This document shows positions 14,762 to 22,611 of a DNA stretch of 24,711 bases, one piece after another. The translations under genes were made by a program, and so were the position numbers. The notes under the pieces were generated by a model, which was given only the letters and a program-made list of their open reading frames with translations, did no database searches and was not told the origin of the DNA. The stretch comes from an uncultured Oscillospiraceae bacterium (GTDB taxonomy: Bacteria; Bacillota; Clostridia; Oscillospirales; Oscillospiraceae), in assembly GCA_900769995.1 (NCBI GenBank), contig CAAGIT010000068.1, positions 1-24,711 of the forward strand, written 5' to 3'. Each line of letters opens with the position of its first letter. Within the stretch, counting starts at the first letter, position 1.

Positions 14762-16825
14762 ATGGAAAACTACATAGGAAGATTGCTGGACAGCCGCTAT
14801 GAAATATTGGAAGTCATCGGCACAGGCGGCATGGCTGTGGTATATCGTGCGCTGGATCACCGTTTGAACCGTCCGGTCGCTGTGAAAATTTTGAAGGACG
14901 AATTCTCCCGCAACCAGGAATTCCGCCGCCGTTTCCATACGGAATCTCAGGCGGTCGCGATGCTGTCGCATCCGAATATTGTCAGCGTATACGATGTTTC
15001 GCGTACGGACGATACGGATTATATTGTCATGGAGCTGATCGAGGGCATTTCTCTCAAGGAGTATTTGGAGCGTAAGGTCAGCCTGAATTGGCGTGAGACG
15101 CTGCATTTCTCCTTGCAGATCGCCAAGGCGCTCGAGCACGCGCATAGCCGCGGCATTGTCCACCGCGACATCAAGCCGCACAATATTCTGATCCTGAAGG
15201 ATGGCAGCATTAAGGTTGCCGATTTCGGCATCGCCCGTGTCGGCTCCGCGCAGAATACCCTGACCCGTGAGGCACTCGGCTCGGTGCATTATATCTCTCC
15301 CGAGCAGGCAAAGGGTGCCCGTGTGGACTGCCGCAGCGACCTGTATTCCCTTGGTGTTGTGATGTATGAAATGCTTACCGGCCGTACGCCGTACGACGGT
15401 GAAACGCCTGTTTCCGTTGCCATTCAGCATATCAATGGCGGCGCACGCCGTCCGAGCGAGCTGGCAGCGGGCATCCCGATGGGTCTTGAGCAGATCACGA
15501 TGCGCGCAATGACGGCAAATGCAGACAATCGCTATGCCTCCGCGACCTCCATGCTGCACGATATGGAGGAATTCCGCAAGAACCCTGCGATCGTGTTTAC
15601 CACCGGTGCGGAGCCGGTCTTTGTCCAACCGCAGCAGCCCCAGCAGCGTCCGCCGATGAGCCGTACCGAGGCCGAACGCTATGCGGCAGCCCGTGCCAAG
15701 ACCCCCGCGCCAAGAACGCAAGAGGAACGTCGTGCGGAGCGTGCGCGCCGCGAACGCGAGCTTGCCGCCGAGAAGCGCCGCAAGACGCTGACCATTGCCA
15801 TCATCGCGGCAGCGGCGGTGTTTGTCGTTCTGCTGATCGTGCTGATCGTCGCTCTGATGGGCGGTTCGGACGAACCCAAGGATCCTTCGGATGCGAGCGT
15901 CACCGAGGAAGAAAACGGTGAAATTGAAGTACCGAACTTTGTCGGCGAGTATCTTGACGATATTGACCCCGATGACTACCCCGATTTGGATGTCGATGTG
16001 AAGGACGTCACCTATGAATTCAGCGATGAATACGAGGAAGGCATTGTCATCGAGCAGTCCCCCGGTGCCGAAAAGATGGTCAAGCGCGGCAGAAGGATCA
16101 AGCTGACGGTCAGCAAGGGTCCGGAGCAGCAGGAAATGCCCGTACTGGAGAAGATGACCAAGGCTGAGGCGGAAAAGGCGCTCAACAAGCTGGATCTGGA
16201 GCTGAAGATCACCTTCAAGGACGAGAGCAGCGATGAGATCGAGCAGAACTGCGTGATTCGAACGGAGCCTGCTGCGGGCGAGATGCTTGGACGCGGACAG
16301 GAGGTCACGCTGTATATCAGCCTCGGAGATAATAAGATGCCCGACTTGAAGAACGATACCAAGAGCAACGCAGAGGCACGCCTGAAGGCGCTGAATCTCA
16401 ACCTGAAGATCGTCTTTATGGAAGAGGAAAGCGACGATGTCGAGGAGGGCAACGTGATCCGCACGGTACCGGCTGCGGGCAGCCAGCTCAGTAAGGGCGA
16501 CACCGTAACGATCTATATCAGCCTTGGCAACAACAAGACGACGGTTCCGCTTGTGATCGGCTTTACCAAGATGGAAGCAATCAAGCTTCTGCAGGATGCC
16601 GGTTTGAAGTATGATATTCGCGAGATGTACGATGAGGAATTTGCCGAGGGCGAGGTCATCAGCCAAAGTGAGGAGCCGAACTCCGAGGTCGAACGCGGAA
16701 CGGTCGTTATCATCGACATTTCTCTCGGGCCGAAGCCGACCGAGCCGCCCACGGAGCCTTCCACAGAGCCGCCGGAAACGAGCAGCGAGACGGAAGCTCC
16801 CACGGAAAGCACGACAGCACCGTAA
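14762..16825 (+). CDS. prkC: PASTA-domain Ser/Thr protein kinase (PrkC/Stk1 type)
   Basis: A 687-residue membrane kinase. The cytoplasmic kinase domain (about 10-270) has the glycine loop GTGGMAVVY, lysine in VAVKIL, H134-R135-D136 in HRDIKPHN, D154 of DFG and SVHYISPEQAKG. A long juxtamembrane part rich in Arg, Glu and Ala follows, then one membrane helix at about 343-364. Outside are four PASTA-like repeats (starting near IEVPNFVGE, MPVLEKM, MPDLKND and VPLVIGF) that sense peptidoglycan or lipid II in homologues, ending in a 30-residue Pro/Thr/Glu tail. Acidic repeats suggest calcium or surface interactions, but this is only a guess. GGGAG lies 8 nt before the ATG. Confidence 0.96.
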   Translation: MENYIGRLLDSRYEILEVIGTGGMAVVYRALDHRLNRPVAVKILKDEFSRNQEFRRRFHTESQAVAMLSHPNIVSVYDVSRTDDTDYIVMELIEGISLKEYLERKVSLNWRETLHFSLQIAKALEHAHSRGIVHRDIKPHNILILKDGSIKVADFGIARVGSAQNTLTREALGSVHYISPEQAKGARVDCRSDLYSLGVVMYEMLTGRTPYDGETPVSVAIQHINGGARRPSELAAGIPMGLEQITMRAMTANADNRYASATSMLHDMEEFRKNPAIVFTTGAEPVFVQPQQPQQRPPMSRTEAERYAAARAKTPAPRTQEERRAERARRERELAAEKRRKTLTIAIIAAAAVFVVLLIVLIVALMGGSDEPKDPSDASVTEEENGEIEVPNFVGEYLDDIDPDDYPDLDVDVKDVTYEFSDEYEEGIVIEQSPGAEKMVKRGRRIKLTVSKGPEQQEMPVLEKMTKAEAEKALNKLDLELKITFKDESSDEIEQNCVIRTEPAAGEMLGRGQEVTLYISLGDNKMPDLKNDTKSNAEARLKALNLNLKIVFMEEESDDVEEGNVIRTVPAAGSQLSKGDTVTIYISLGNNKTTVPLVIGFTKMEAIKLLQDAGLKYDIREMYDEEFAEGEVISQSEEPNSEVERGTVVIIDISLGPKPTEPPTEPSTEPPETSSETEAPTESTTAP

Positions 16826-16826
16826 T

Positions 16827-17723
16827 ATGGCGAAAAAAGAAACGGAAAACGGCAGGATCGTAAAGGCGCTCAGCGGATTTTACTATGTGCAGCGGGCAGA
16901 CGGCAGCGTGGTACAGTGCCGCGCCCGGGGCATCTTCCGCAAGGAACGGCAGTCTCCGCTGGTTGGCGATTGGGTGGAGTTCACCATCGAACGCGGCAGC
17001 GGCATGGTCGAGCACATCGAAGAACGCAAGAACAGCTTTGTCCGACCTGCCGTCAGCAATTTGGATGCACTGGTGATCCTGGCGTCGGGTGCGAATCCCG
17101 TGACCGACCCGTATTTGATCGACCGCGTGGCTGCCATTGCGGGCAATCAGGAGGTTCCTGTTCTGCTGTGCGTCAATAAAATCGACCTGAACGACGGCGA
17201 AAAGCTCATCGGCATCTATCGCCGTGCCGGCTTTGCGGTTTTTCCGACCTGTGCTGAGACCGGCGAGGGCGTAGAGGAGCTGCGCAAAGCGATCGCGGGC
17301 AAGACCGTGGCGTTTACGGGCAATTCCGGCGTGGGCAAGTCGAGTATCCTCAACTGCCTGCACGCGGAGTTTGCCATCAAAACCGGCGAGGTGTCCGATA
17401 AGCTCGGACGCGGACGGCATACCACACGCCATATCGAGCTGTACGGACTGCCGGACGGCACCTGCGTGATCGATACGCCGGGTTTTTCCTCCTTCGACAC
17501 GGAGCAGATGGAGATCATCTTAAAGGAAAATCTGCAATATGCTTTTCCCGATTTTGCGCCGTATTTGGGCAAGTGCCGCTATCACGACTGTGCGCACCTG
17601 AAAGAGCCGGATTGTGCTGTCCTGGCAGCGCTCCGAGCCGGCGACATTGAGCCGACCCGCCATGAGAGCTATACGCGCCTGTACGAAAGTGCAAAAGCAA
17701 TCCACCTTTGGGAGCTAAAATAA
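16827..17723 (+). CDS. rsgA: Ribosome small subunit-dependent GTPase A RsgA
   Basis: A 298-residue circularly permuted GTPase that checks late 30S subunit maturation. Order of motifs: N-terminal OB-fold, G4 NKID (117-120), G1 GNSGVGKSS (from 165), G3 DTPGF (from 216), then a zinc knuckle C250-x4-C255-x-H257-x5-C263. The ATG is 1 nt after the prkC stop with no clear ribosome site, so it depends on prkC translation. It is the last gene of the run; rpe and thiN, which often follow in Firmicutes, are absent. Confidence 0.96.
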   Translation: MAKKETENGRIVKALSGFYYVQRADGSVVQCRARGIFRKERQSPLVGDWVEFTIERGSGMVEHIEERKNSFVRPAVSNLDALVILASGANPVTDPYLIDRVAAIAGNQEVPVLLCVNKIDLNDGEKLIGIYRRAGFAVFPTCAETGEGVEELRKAIAGKTVAFTGNSGVGKSSILNCLHAEFAIKTGEVSDKLGRGRHTTRHIELYGLPDGTCVIDTPGFSSFDTEQMEIILKENLQYAFPDFAPYLGKCRYHDCAHLKEPDCAVLAALRAGDIEPTRHESYTRLYESAKAIHLWELK

Positions 17724-17735
17724 GCTTGTCATATT

Positions 17736-17775
17736 ACCGCCTCCTGCGCCATAGGGTAGCAGGGGGCGGTTTTTA
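17736..17775 (+). terminator. Intrinsic terminator after rsgA
   Basis: A 12-bp stem (17736-17747 with 17759-17770, one T-G wobble) around an 11-nt loop is followed directly by T residues to 17774. This ends the cdaA-rsgA run. The right arm contains AGGGGG, which also serves as a plausible ribosome site for the ATG at 17775. Confidence 0.85.
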
Positions 17776-17924
17776 TGTGCAGAAAAAATGAATTATTCGG
17801 TTCGATCATTATGGCATTCGGCGCGGGCATCCTGGTTTCTCTGCTGTTTGCCTCGGACTTCGTATTGGCGCTCATCGGCGTGGGACTTTTGATCTGCGGT
17901 CTGTGCTGCTGCAAAAAACAGTGA
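17775..17924 (+). CDS. Small membrane protein of 49 residues
   Basis: The frame opened by ATG 17775 encodes a very hydrophobic peptide. A short basic N-terminus (MCRKNE) is followed by a hydrophobic stretch (about residues 8-25), a short break with Asp near 28, a second hydrophobic stretch (about 29-45) and a CCCKKQ end. This is the profile of a one- or two-pass small membrane protein with positive ends. The likely ribosome site (AGGGGG, 17761-17766) lies in the right arm of the rsgA terminator, so only read-through or an unseen promoter would express it. No family is recognised. Confidence 0.55.
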   Translation: MCRKNELFGSIIMAFGAGILVSLLFASDFVLALIGVGLLICGLCCCKKQ

Positions 17925-17950
17925 TAAACCTGTCCGCACGTGCGTATATA
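17921..17950 (+). promoter_or_regulatory. Weak candidate promoter before the SPOCS gene
   Basis: GTGATA (17921-17926) and TATATA (17945-17950) are separated by 18 bp and match sigma-A boxes at four of six positions each. CGCACGTGCG, a perfect 10-bp palindrome at 17935-17944, sits in the spacer and could be an operator. In C. difficile sipL is mother-cell expressed, so a sporulation sigma site is an alternative; CATAGAA at 17955-17961 resembles part of a sigma-E -10 box, but no matching -35 was found. Confidence 0.28.
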
Positions 17951-17980
17951 TTGGCATAGAACGAAGAAGGAGTGAAAGCA

Positions 17981-19480
17981 ATGGAGCTTGTGTTTCAGGA
18001 TAGCAAACTGGATTATTTGGGCAAAATCCTCTGCGATACGGTCGTGCAGGAGCAGACGGCGGACATCATCATTCCCGACAGTCTCCCCGATGCCGACCGT
18101 GTGGTCGATGCGTTCGGAACGCCGCTGATCCGATCGGAGGAGTGCAGCTCGGGCAGCGCATCGGTCAACGGTATGGTGCAGGTCGGCGTGCTTTTTGTCA
18201 GTGAGCAGGGACAGGTGCAGCAGGTGCAGACCCAGATCCCGTTCTCTGTGCGCCGTGATTTTGCGGCGGAGGACGGCTGCACGATGCACTGCTGCTGCAC
18301 GCTGCGCAGTGTGGATGCACGGCCGCTCAATTCGCGAAAGCTGCTTGTGCGTGTCGGGATCGCCTGTACGCTCAGTGTCTTTGCAAAAAAGCAGTGCACC
18401 TGTCACGACATTTCCGAGCCGGCACCGAACTTGCAGCTCAAGCGGATGGAGCTGCCGCTGAAAATGCCGCTGGGTTTGGGTGAAAAGCGGTTTGTTCTCA
18501 ATGAGGAATTGGAAGTCCCGACCAATAAAGCGGCAGTGGCAAGCATCCTCAAATGCCTCTACCGTCCGCAACTGACGGAGCAGCGGGTCGTGGGGAACAA
18601 GGCGGTATTCAAGGGAAAATTGATCGTCCATGTGCTCTATGAGGGTGAGGATGGCAAGCTTGCCCCCTATGAATGGTCGGTGCCGTTTTCGCAGTATGCC
18701 GAGCTGGAACGGGAGCTGGACGATGCGGATCTGCAAACAACGGTCAGCCTGACCTCCGCAGAAACGGAACCGGACAGCATTGTGGATTGCAGGCGACTGC
18801 TCACAAGCGTGAATCTGATGGTGCAGTGCGTGGCTTGCGGGGTGCAGAAGCTCAGCGTGATCGAGGATGCCTATTGCACCGATGCCGTTCTGACTCCGCA
18901 GTTTGAGCAGCTTGCGTTGGTTGGCCAGCTCGACTGCCAGACCCTCCGCGAAACGGTGAGTGCCGAAGCCGACCAGCCGGCGAGCAGCGTGGTCGATGCG
19001 TGGATGTATCCGGAGGAACCCGTGTTTTCGCGAAACGGAGACGCGATGGAGTTGACCTTGCCGCTGGGCTGCAATGTCCTTTATTATGATGCCGACGGTG
19101 CTTTGCAGGGCAGAACGCTTCGGCCGACGGCGAAAATGGCACTGGAGCTGTCCGAAAACGGAAGCTGCACCGTGACGGAGGTCCTGCCGGAGGAGATTTT
19201 CTGTGCGGCGGGAAACGGCATTACGCTGCGCGTACCGGTCAATGTGACGATTGAAAGCCATGCCGAGCACTGTCTGAAAACGGTCTGCGGCGGTGAGATC
19301 GCGCCGCTTCCTGCGGAGGAAGGCGGCAGAAAGCCGTCGGTGATTCTGCGCCGCTCGGACGGCGAGGAGCTTTGGGATATCGCAAAAAGCCTGCGTACCT
19401 CTGTGAAGGCGATCGCCGAGGCAAATGATCTGCAGGAGGATTATGCACCCGAAAACACCCTGCTTCTGATCCCGCTGTAA
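17981..19480 (+). CDS. SPOCS (DUF3794) and LysM protein, SipL-like
   Basis: A 499-residue protein with several DUF3794/SPOCS repeats. The first block contains ILCDTVVQEQTADIIIPDSLPDADRVVDAFG (read in parts: TADIIIPDSLPD is typical), followed by two more blocks. It ends with a LysM domain at about 452-499 (SDGEELWDIAKSLRT, IAEANDL, LLLIPL). This arrangement and length match SipL of C. difficile (about 520 residues), which binds the coat basement protein SpoIVA and is needed for spore coat assembly. GAAGGAG lies 8 nt before ATG 17981; GTG 17972 falls inside that site. It indicates a spore former, or a descendant of one. Confidence 0.85.
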   Translation: MELVFQDSKLDYLGKILCDTVVQEQTADIIIPDSLPDADRVVDAFGTPLIRSEECSSGSASVNGMVQVGVLFVSEQGQVQQVQTQIPFSVRRDFAAEDGCTMHCCCTLRSVDARPLNSRKLLVRVGIACTLSVFAKKQCTCHDISEPAPNLQLKRMELPLKMPLGLGEKRFVLNEELEVPTNKAAVASILKCLYRPQLTEQRVVGNKAVFKGKLIVHVLYEGEDGKLAPYEWSVPFSQYAELERELDDADLQTTVSLTSAETEPDSIVDCRRLLTSVNLMVQCVACGVQKLSVIEDAYCTDAVLTPQFEQLALVGQLDCQTLRETVSAEADQPASSVVDAWMYPEEPVFSRNGDAMELTLPLGCNVLYYDADGALQGRTLRPTAKMALELSENGSCTVTEVLPEEIFCAAGNGITLRVPVNVTIESHAEHCLKTVCGGEIAPLPAEEGGRKPSVILRRSDGEELWDIAKSLRTSVKAIAEANDLQEDYAPENTLLLIPL

Positions 19481-19517
19481 CGAAAAAGAGGCTGCCGCAT
19501 CGGCAGCCTCTTTTTCG
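19481..19517. terminator. Bidirectional terminator between converging genes
   Basis: A perfect 17-bp stem (19481-19497 with 19501-19517) with a CAT loop carries AAAAA on the left arm and TTTTT on the right arm. It starts right after the SPOCS gene stop codon and ends 1 nt before the stop of the minus-strand lipoprotein gene, so it serves both. Confidence 0.9.
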
Positions 19518-19871
19518 TTAAAAACGGCGGATGCCGCGCGACCGCATGGGAGAGGTGCTCTCCTCGGTGCTTTCGTTTTGGGAGTCGCTGCCATTGTTGC
19601 CGCCGACGGTGTCGTTTCCGTTGCCGGCAATGCCGTTTTCGTTGTTCTCAGAACCGTTGTTATCCGAACCGTCCATGCTGCCCGTCGAGTCATTACCGCC
19701 CACGCTGCCGCCGAGATCCTTGTCCTCGGTTGCGCGGGTGGTATCTCTCGCTGTTTCATCGGTAATCATACCGTGATTGTCGTCCGATACGTTGTCGTTC
19801 TTTTTGGTACATCCGGCAAACAGAACGCAAACCAGACACAAAATCAATGCAAAAATGAGAAAACGTTTCAT
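19518..19871 (-). CDS. Small lipoprotein with Asn/Gly/Asp/Ser-rich body
   Basis: A 117-residue protein, the only minus-strand gene in the window. It has a lipoprotein signal with a basic start (MKRF), a hydrophobic core and lipobox LFAG-C21. The rest is low-complexity: acidic at first, then rich in Asn, Gly, Asp and Ser (repeats such as GSDNNGSENNENG), and ends basic (MRSRGIRRF). It has no recognisable domain and is probably an extended, disordered surface protein. On the minus strand AGGAGG lies a few bases before the ATG. No clear promoter was found upstream. Confidence 0.8.
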   Translation of the reverse strand: MKRFLIFALILCLVCVLFAGCTKKNDNVSDDNHGMITDETARDTTRATEDKDLGGSVGGNDSTGSMDGSDNNGSENNENGIAGNGNDTVGGNNGSDSQNESTEESTSPMRSRGIRRF

Positions 19872-19953
19872 CTTCTACCTCCTGTTTTTTTATTTGCGCT
19901 CGTAGTATTTGCCGTCCGATGTGAAATCATACTTGAAATATCTTCGAAAAGGA

Positions 19954-19982
19954 TTGATTTATTGCGGAGTAGATTGTATAAT
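19954..19982 (+). promoter_or_regulatory. Sigma-A promoter of the ferredoxin gene
   Basis: TTGATT at 19954-19959 and a perfect TATAAT at 19977-19982 are 17 bp apart in an AT-rich stretch. Transcription should start near 19989, giving a leader of roughly 30 nt to the ferredoxin ATG at 20021. Confidence 0.8.
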
Positions 19983-20020
19983 AATAAACAGTATAAACAA
20001 AAATATAAGGGGACAAAACA

Positions 20021-20410
20021 ATGAAAAAATTGACCGTAAAAAAAGATTCTCAGTGCATGGCCTGCCTTGAGTGCGTCCGTTCCTGTTCTGTTGCGTTCTA
20101 TAAGGAATTCCACGAGGACAAGTCCTGCGTGAAGATCGTTATGCGTAACGGCAAGGTGCGTCCGATGACCTGTGTGCAGTGCGGCAAGTGCGCGGCAGCC
20201 TGTGAGCACGGCGCAATCACGCAGAATCCCAAGACCGGCGTTTATATGATCAACAAGAAGCTCTGTGTCGGCTGCGGCAAGTGCAAGGATGCCTGCCCGT
20301 TTGGCGTTTTGGTACATACCGAGGAAGGCGCACCGGCATCAAAGTGCATCGCCTGCGGCATCTGCGCCAAATACTGCCCGATGGACGTGCTGGAGATCAA
20401 GGAAAATTAA
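20021..20410 (+). CDS. Polyferredoxin-like 4Fe-4S protein
   Basis: A 129-residue protein with four CxxCxxCxxxC motifs, at C12-C15-C18-C22, C51-C54-C57-C61, C82-C85-C88-C92 and from C109, room for four [4Fe-4S] clusters, plus one extra cysteine (C36). The last two motifs have the CP ending of classical ferredoxins. The layout resembles the electron-transfer subunits of hydrogenases, CO dehydrogenases and similar oxidoreductases (HycB/CooF type), but no catalytic partner lies next to it. AAGGGGA is 7 nt before the ATG, and it has its own strong promoter. Its partner is unknown. Confidence 0.88.
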   Translation: MKKLTVKKDSQCMACLECVRSCSVAFYKEFHEDKSCVKIVMRNGKVRPMTCVQCGKCAAACEHGAITQNPKTGVYMINKKLCVGCGKCKDACPFGVLVHTEEGAPASKCIACGICAKYCPMDVLEIKEN

Positions 20411-20416
20411 AATTTG

Positions 20417-20442
20417 AGACGTCCGACACACGCCGGACGTCT
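20417..20442 (+). repeat. Hairpin between ferredoxin and pepF
   Basis: AGACGTCCG (20417-20425) pairs with CGGACGTCT (20434-20442) over 9 bp with an 8-nt loop. No T-tract follows, so it is not a classical terminator. It lies 10 nt ahead of the strong pepF ribosome site (AGGAGG 20453-20458) and could stabilise or partly end the ferredoxin transcript; no separate pepF promoter is seen. Confidence 0.5.
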
Positions 20443-20465
20443 AACTTAAATCAGGAGGTAAAATT

Positions 20466-22271
20466 ATGGCTGAAATGAAAAAAATTCCCGAACGCTCCGA
20501 GGTTGCCGCGAAGGATAAATGGGCGATCGAAGATATTTATGCGACCGATGAACTCTGGGAGGCCGATCTGCAAAAGGCAAAGGCACTGATTCCCGCCTAT
20601 GAGAGCTATGCCGGAAAACTGGGCAGCTCCGCAGAGGCGCTGCTCGGCTATCTGAAGCTGGAGGAAGAGACGGAGATCCTTTCCGATGCACTGGGCAACT
20701 ACGCCATGCGCCGTTCGGACGAGGATGCCCGTGTTTCCAAGTATCAGGCAATGGTCGGCAGCGTGATGAGCGCCTATGTCGAGCTGAGTGCCGCATCCAG
20801 CTTTGCGACGCCCGAGATTATGGCGATTTCCGACGAAACCATGGAAAAGTTCTATGCCGAGTGCCCTGAATTGGAGCGCTACCGCCGTTTCCTGGACAAT
20901 ATTCGCCGCCGCCGTGCCCATGTTCTCTCTCCTGCGGAGGAAAAGCTGCTTGCTGCCGCCGGTGAGATGGCGAATGCACCCGATACGATTTACGGGATGT
21001 TTGCCGATGCGGACGTGACCTTCCCCGATGCGGTCGACAAGGACGGCAACAAGCACCCGCTGTCGCAGGGTACTTATATTTCCTACATGGAGTCTGCCGA
21101 CCGCGAGCTGCGCAAGAGCGCGTTCGAGAACCTCTACCACACCTACGCCGCCAACAAGAACACCATCTCTGCCATCCTGTCCGCTCAGGTCAAGCAGCTT
21201 CAGTTCTTTGCACAGGCGCGTAAGTACGGTTCTTCTCTGGAAGCCTCTTTGGACGCGACCAACGTTCCCGTTGAGGTCTATACCAACCTGATCGAGGCAG
21301 TCCACAAGAATATGGACAAGATGTACCGCTATGTCGATCTGCGCAAGAAGCTGCTGGGCGTGGACGAGCTGCATATGTACGACCTGTACACCCCGCTGGT
21401 CGAGGGTTTGGATGAGCGTACCGACATCGAGACGGCAAAGCAGACCGTCTATGACGCGCTGGCACCCTTGGGCGAGGACTACCGCAAGGTGCTCAAATCC
21501 GGCTTTGAGAACCGCTGGATCGACGTTTACGAGAATGCGGGCAAACGTTCCGGTGCCTATTCCGCCGGTGCGAGAGTGCATCCGTTTGTCCTGCTGAACT
21601 ATACCGGCACGCTCGACAGCCAGTTTACACTGGCGCATGAGATGGGTCACGCGATGCATTCCTATCTGTCGAATAAGACCCAGCATCCGCTCGATGCGGG
21701 CTATGTGATCTTTGTTGCCGAGGTCGCTTCGACCTGTAACGAAGCCCTGCTGATGGAATATCTGCTCGGCAAGACCACCGACAAGAAGGAACGCGCCTAT
21801 CTCATCAACCACTTCCTCGAGCAGTTCCGCACCACCCTGTACCGCCAGACGATGTTTGCCGAGTTTGAGATGAATATCGGCAAGATGGCACAGGAGGGCA
21901 CCAGCCTGACACCCGACGTGCTCAATGCGGAGTATCGCCGCCTGAACCGTCTGTATTTCGGCGAGAACATCGTGCTCGATGACGAGATCGACTATGAGTG
22001 GATGCGGATTCCGCACTTCTACTATAATTACTATGTCTTCCAGTATGCCACCGGCTATGCTGCCGCCATTGCGCTGTCGCGCCGGATCCTGCGCGAGGGT
22101 GAGAGTGCGGTCAAGGATTATATCGGCTTCCTGTCCGGCGGCTGCAGCAAGAGCCCGATCGACCTGCTCAAGGGTGCCGGTGTCGATATGAGCACGACCA
22201 AGCCCGTGGAAGAGGCACTGGCTCTGTTCGGTGAACTGATCGACGAAATGGAAGAGCTTATGAAGGATTGA
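20466..22271 (+). CDS. pepF: Oligoendopeptidase F (M3 family)
   Basis: A 601-residue cytoplasmic zinc metallopeptidase that trims short peptides. The active site is H391-E392-x-x-H395 in LAHEMGHAMHSYLSN, with the usual third ligand glutamate in the following helix (VAEVASTCNEALL). The N-terminal helical part (WAIEDIYATDELWEADL) and the total length match PepF. AGGAGG lies 7 nt before the ATG. No promoter is visible right upstream, so it may be read with the ferredoxin gene. The next gene starts 3 nt after it. Confidence 0.95.
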   Translation: MAEMKKIPERSEVAAKDKWAIEDIYATDELWEADLQKAKALIPAYESYAGKLGSSAEALLGYLKLEEETEILSDALGNYAMRRSDEDARVSKYQAMVGSVMSAYVELSAASSFATPEIMAISDETMEKFYAECPELERYRRFLDNIRRRRAHVLSPAEEKLLAAAGEMANAPDTIYGMFADADVTFPDAVDKDGNKHPLSQGTYISYMESADRELRKSAFENLYHTYAANKNTISAILSAQVKQLQFFAQARKYGSSLEASLDATNVPVEVYTNLIEAVHKNMDKMYRYVDLRKKLLGVDELHMYDLYTPLVEGLDERTDIETAKQTVYDALAPLGEDYRKVLKSGFENRWIDVYENAGKRSGAYSAGARVHPFVLLNYTGTLDSQFTLAHEMGHAMHSYLSNKTQHPLDAGYVIFVAEVASTCNEALLMEYLLGKTTDKKERAYLINHFLEQFRTTLYRQTMFAEFEMNIGKMAQEGTSLTPDVLNAEYRRLNRLYFGENIVLDDEIDYEWMRIPHFYYNYYVFQYATGYAAAIALSRRILREGESAVKDYIGFLSGGCSKSPIDLLKGAGVDMSTTKPVEEALALFGELIDEMEELMKD

Positions 22272-22274
22272 GCG

Positions 22275-22544
22275 ATGGCGGAAATCTTTATCCCGACCCT
22301 GCATAGCTTTGAAAACGGCAATATTTTCACCGGAAGCTGCGGCACTATGCGCTTCCGCATCGTCCCGAAGCTCGTTCAAAACGACAAAAAAGAGGTCGAT
22401 GCGTCTGCAAGCACGATCTTTTGCGAGCTTTGGCACGGCGAAAAGTGCTATGAGCTGAGCACCATGGAGTCGGAGCTGACCGTCCCTCTGAGCGAGGAAG
22501 GCCGCGCAGAGCTAAAGGCGTGGCTGGAAGCTTCCGCAGAATAA
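22275..22544 (+). CDS. Conserved-looking small protein of unknown function
   Basis: An 89-residue soluble protein that is not recognised. It contains three cysteines (C22, C50, C58), a Trp-rich stretch (CELWHGEKCYELS) and predicted beta strands, ending in a helix (EEGRAELKAWLEASAE). AAGGA lies 7 nt before the ATG and it starts 3 nt after pepF, so it is almost certainly expressed with it. Codon use is like the neighbours. A terminator follows within 10 nt. It might be a regulator or partner of PepF, but nothing shown supports more than co-expression. Confidence 0.75.
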   Translation: MAEIFIPTLHSFENGNIFTGSCGTMRFRIVPKLVQNDKKEVDASASTIFCELWHGEKCYELSTMESELTVPLSEEGRAELKAWLEASAE

Positions 22545-22547
22545 TTT

Positions 22548-22580
22548 GCGCGGCATCCGATGCGGATGCCGTGCTTTTTT
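22548..22580 (+). terminator. Intrinsic terminator after the pepF pair
   Basis: A 12-bp stem with one mismatch (GCGCGGCATCCG, 22548-22559, with CGGATGCCGTGC, 22563-22574) around an ATG loop is followed by six T (22575-22580). It ends the ferredoxin/pepF transcription unit before the typA promoter. Confidence 0.88.
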
Positions 22581-22611
22581 GCAAAAAAACGATAAAAAGC
22601 TTCATTTTTAC

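Noticed and set aside
14567..16666. A 699-codon open frame on the minus strand over prkC
   Set aside because: It is antisense to a kinase gene with all catalytic motifs; long minus-strand frames arise here from GC-biased third positions. Its product has no recognisable domain and no ribosome site was noted.
16730..16825. Pro/Thr/Glu tail of the kinase as a separate gene or frameshift
   Set aside because: The frame is continuous from the fourth PASTA repeat to the stop, and such wall-crossing tails are normal at the ends of surface proteins.
17729..19759. A 676-codon minus-strand frame spanning the SPOCS gene, the small membrane protein and two terminators
   Set aside because: It crosses a strong bidirectional terminator and opposes a gene with recognised SPOCS and LysM domains; the product looks like shadow translation rich in Arg, His and Gln.
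20451..22436. A 661-codon minus-strand frame over pepF
   Set aside because: It is antisense to a clear M3 peptidase with an intact HExxH site and is of the same biased composition as the other shadows.
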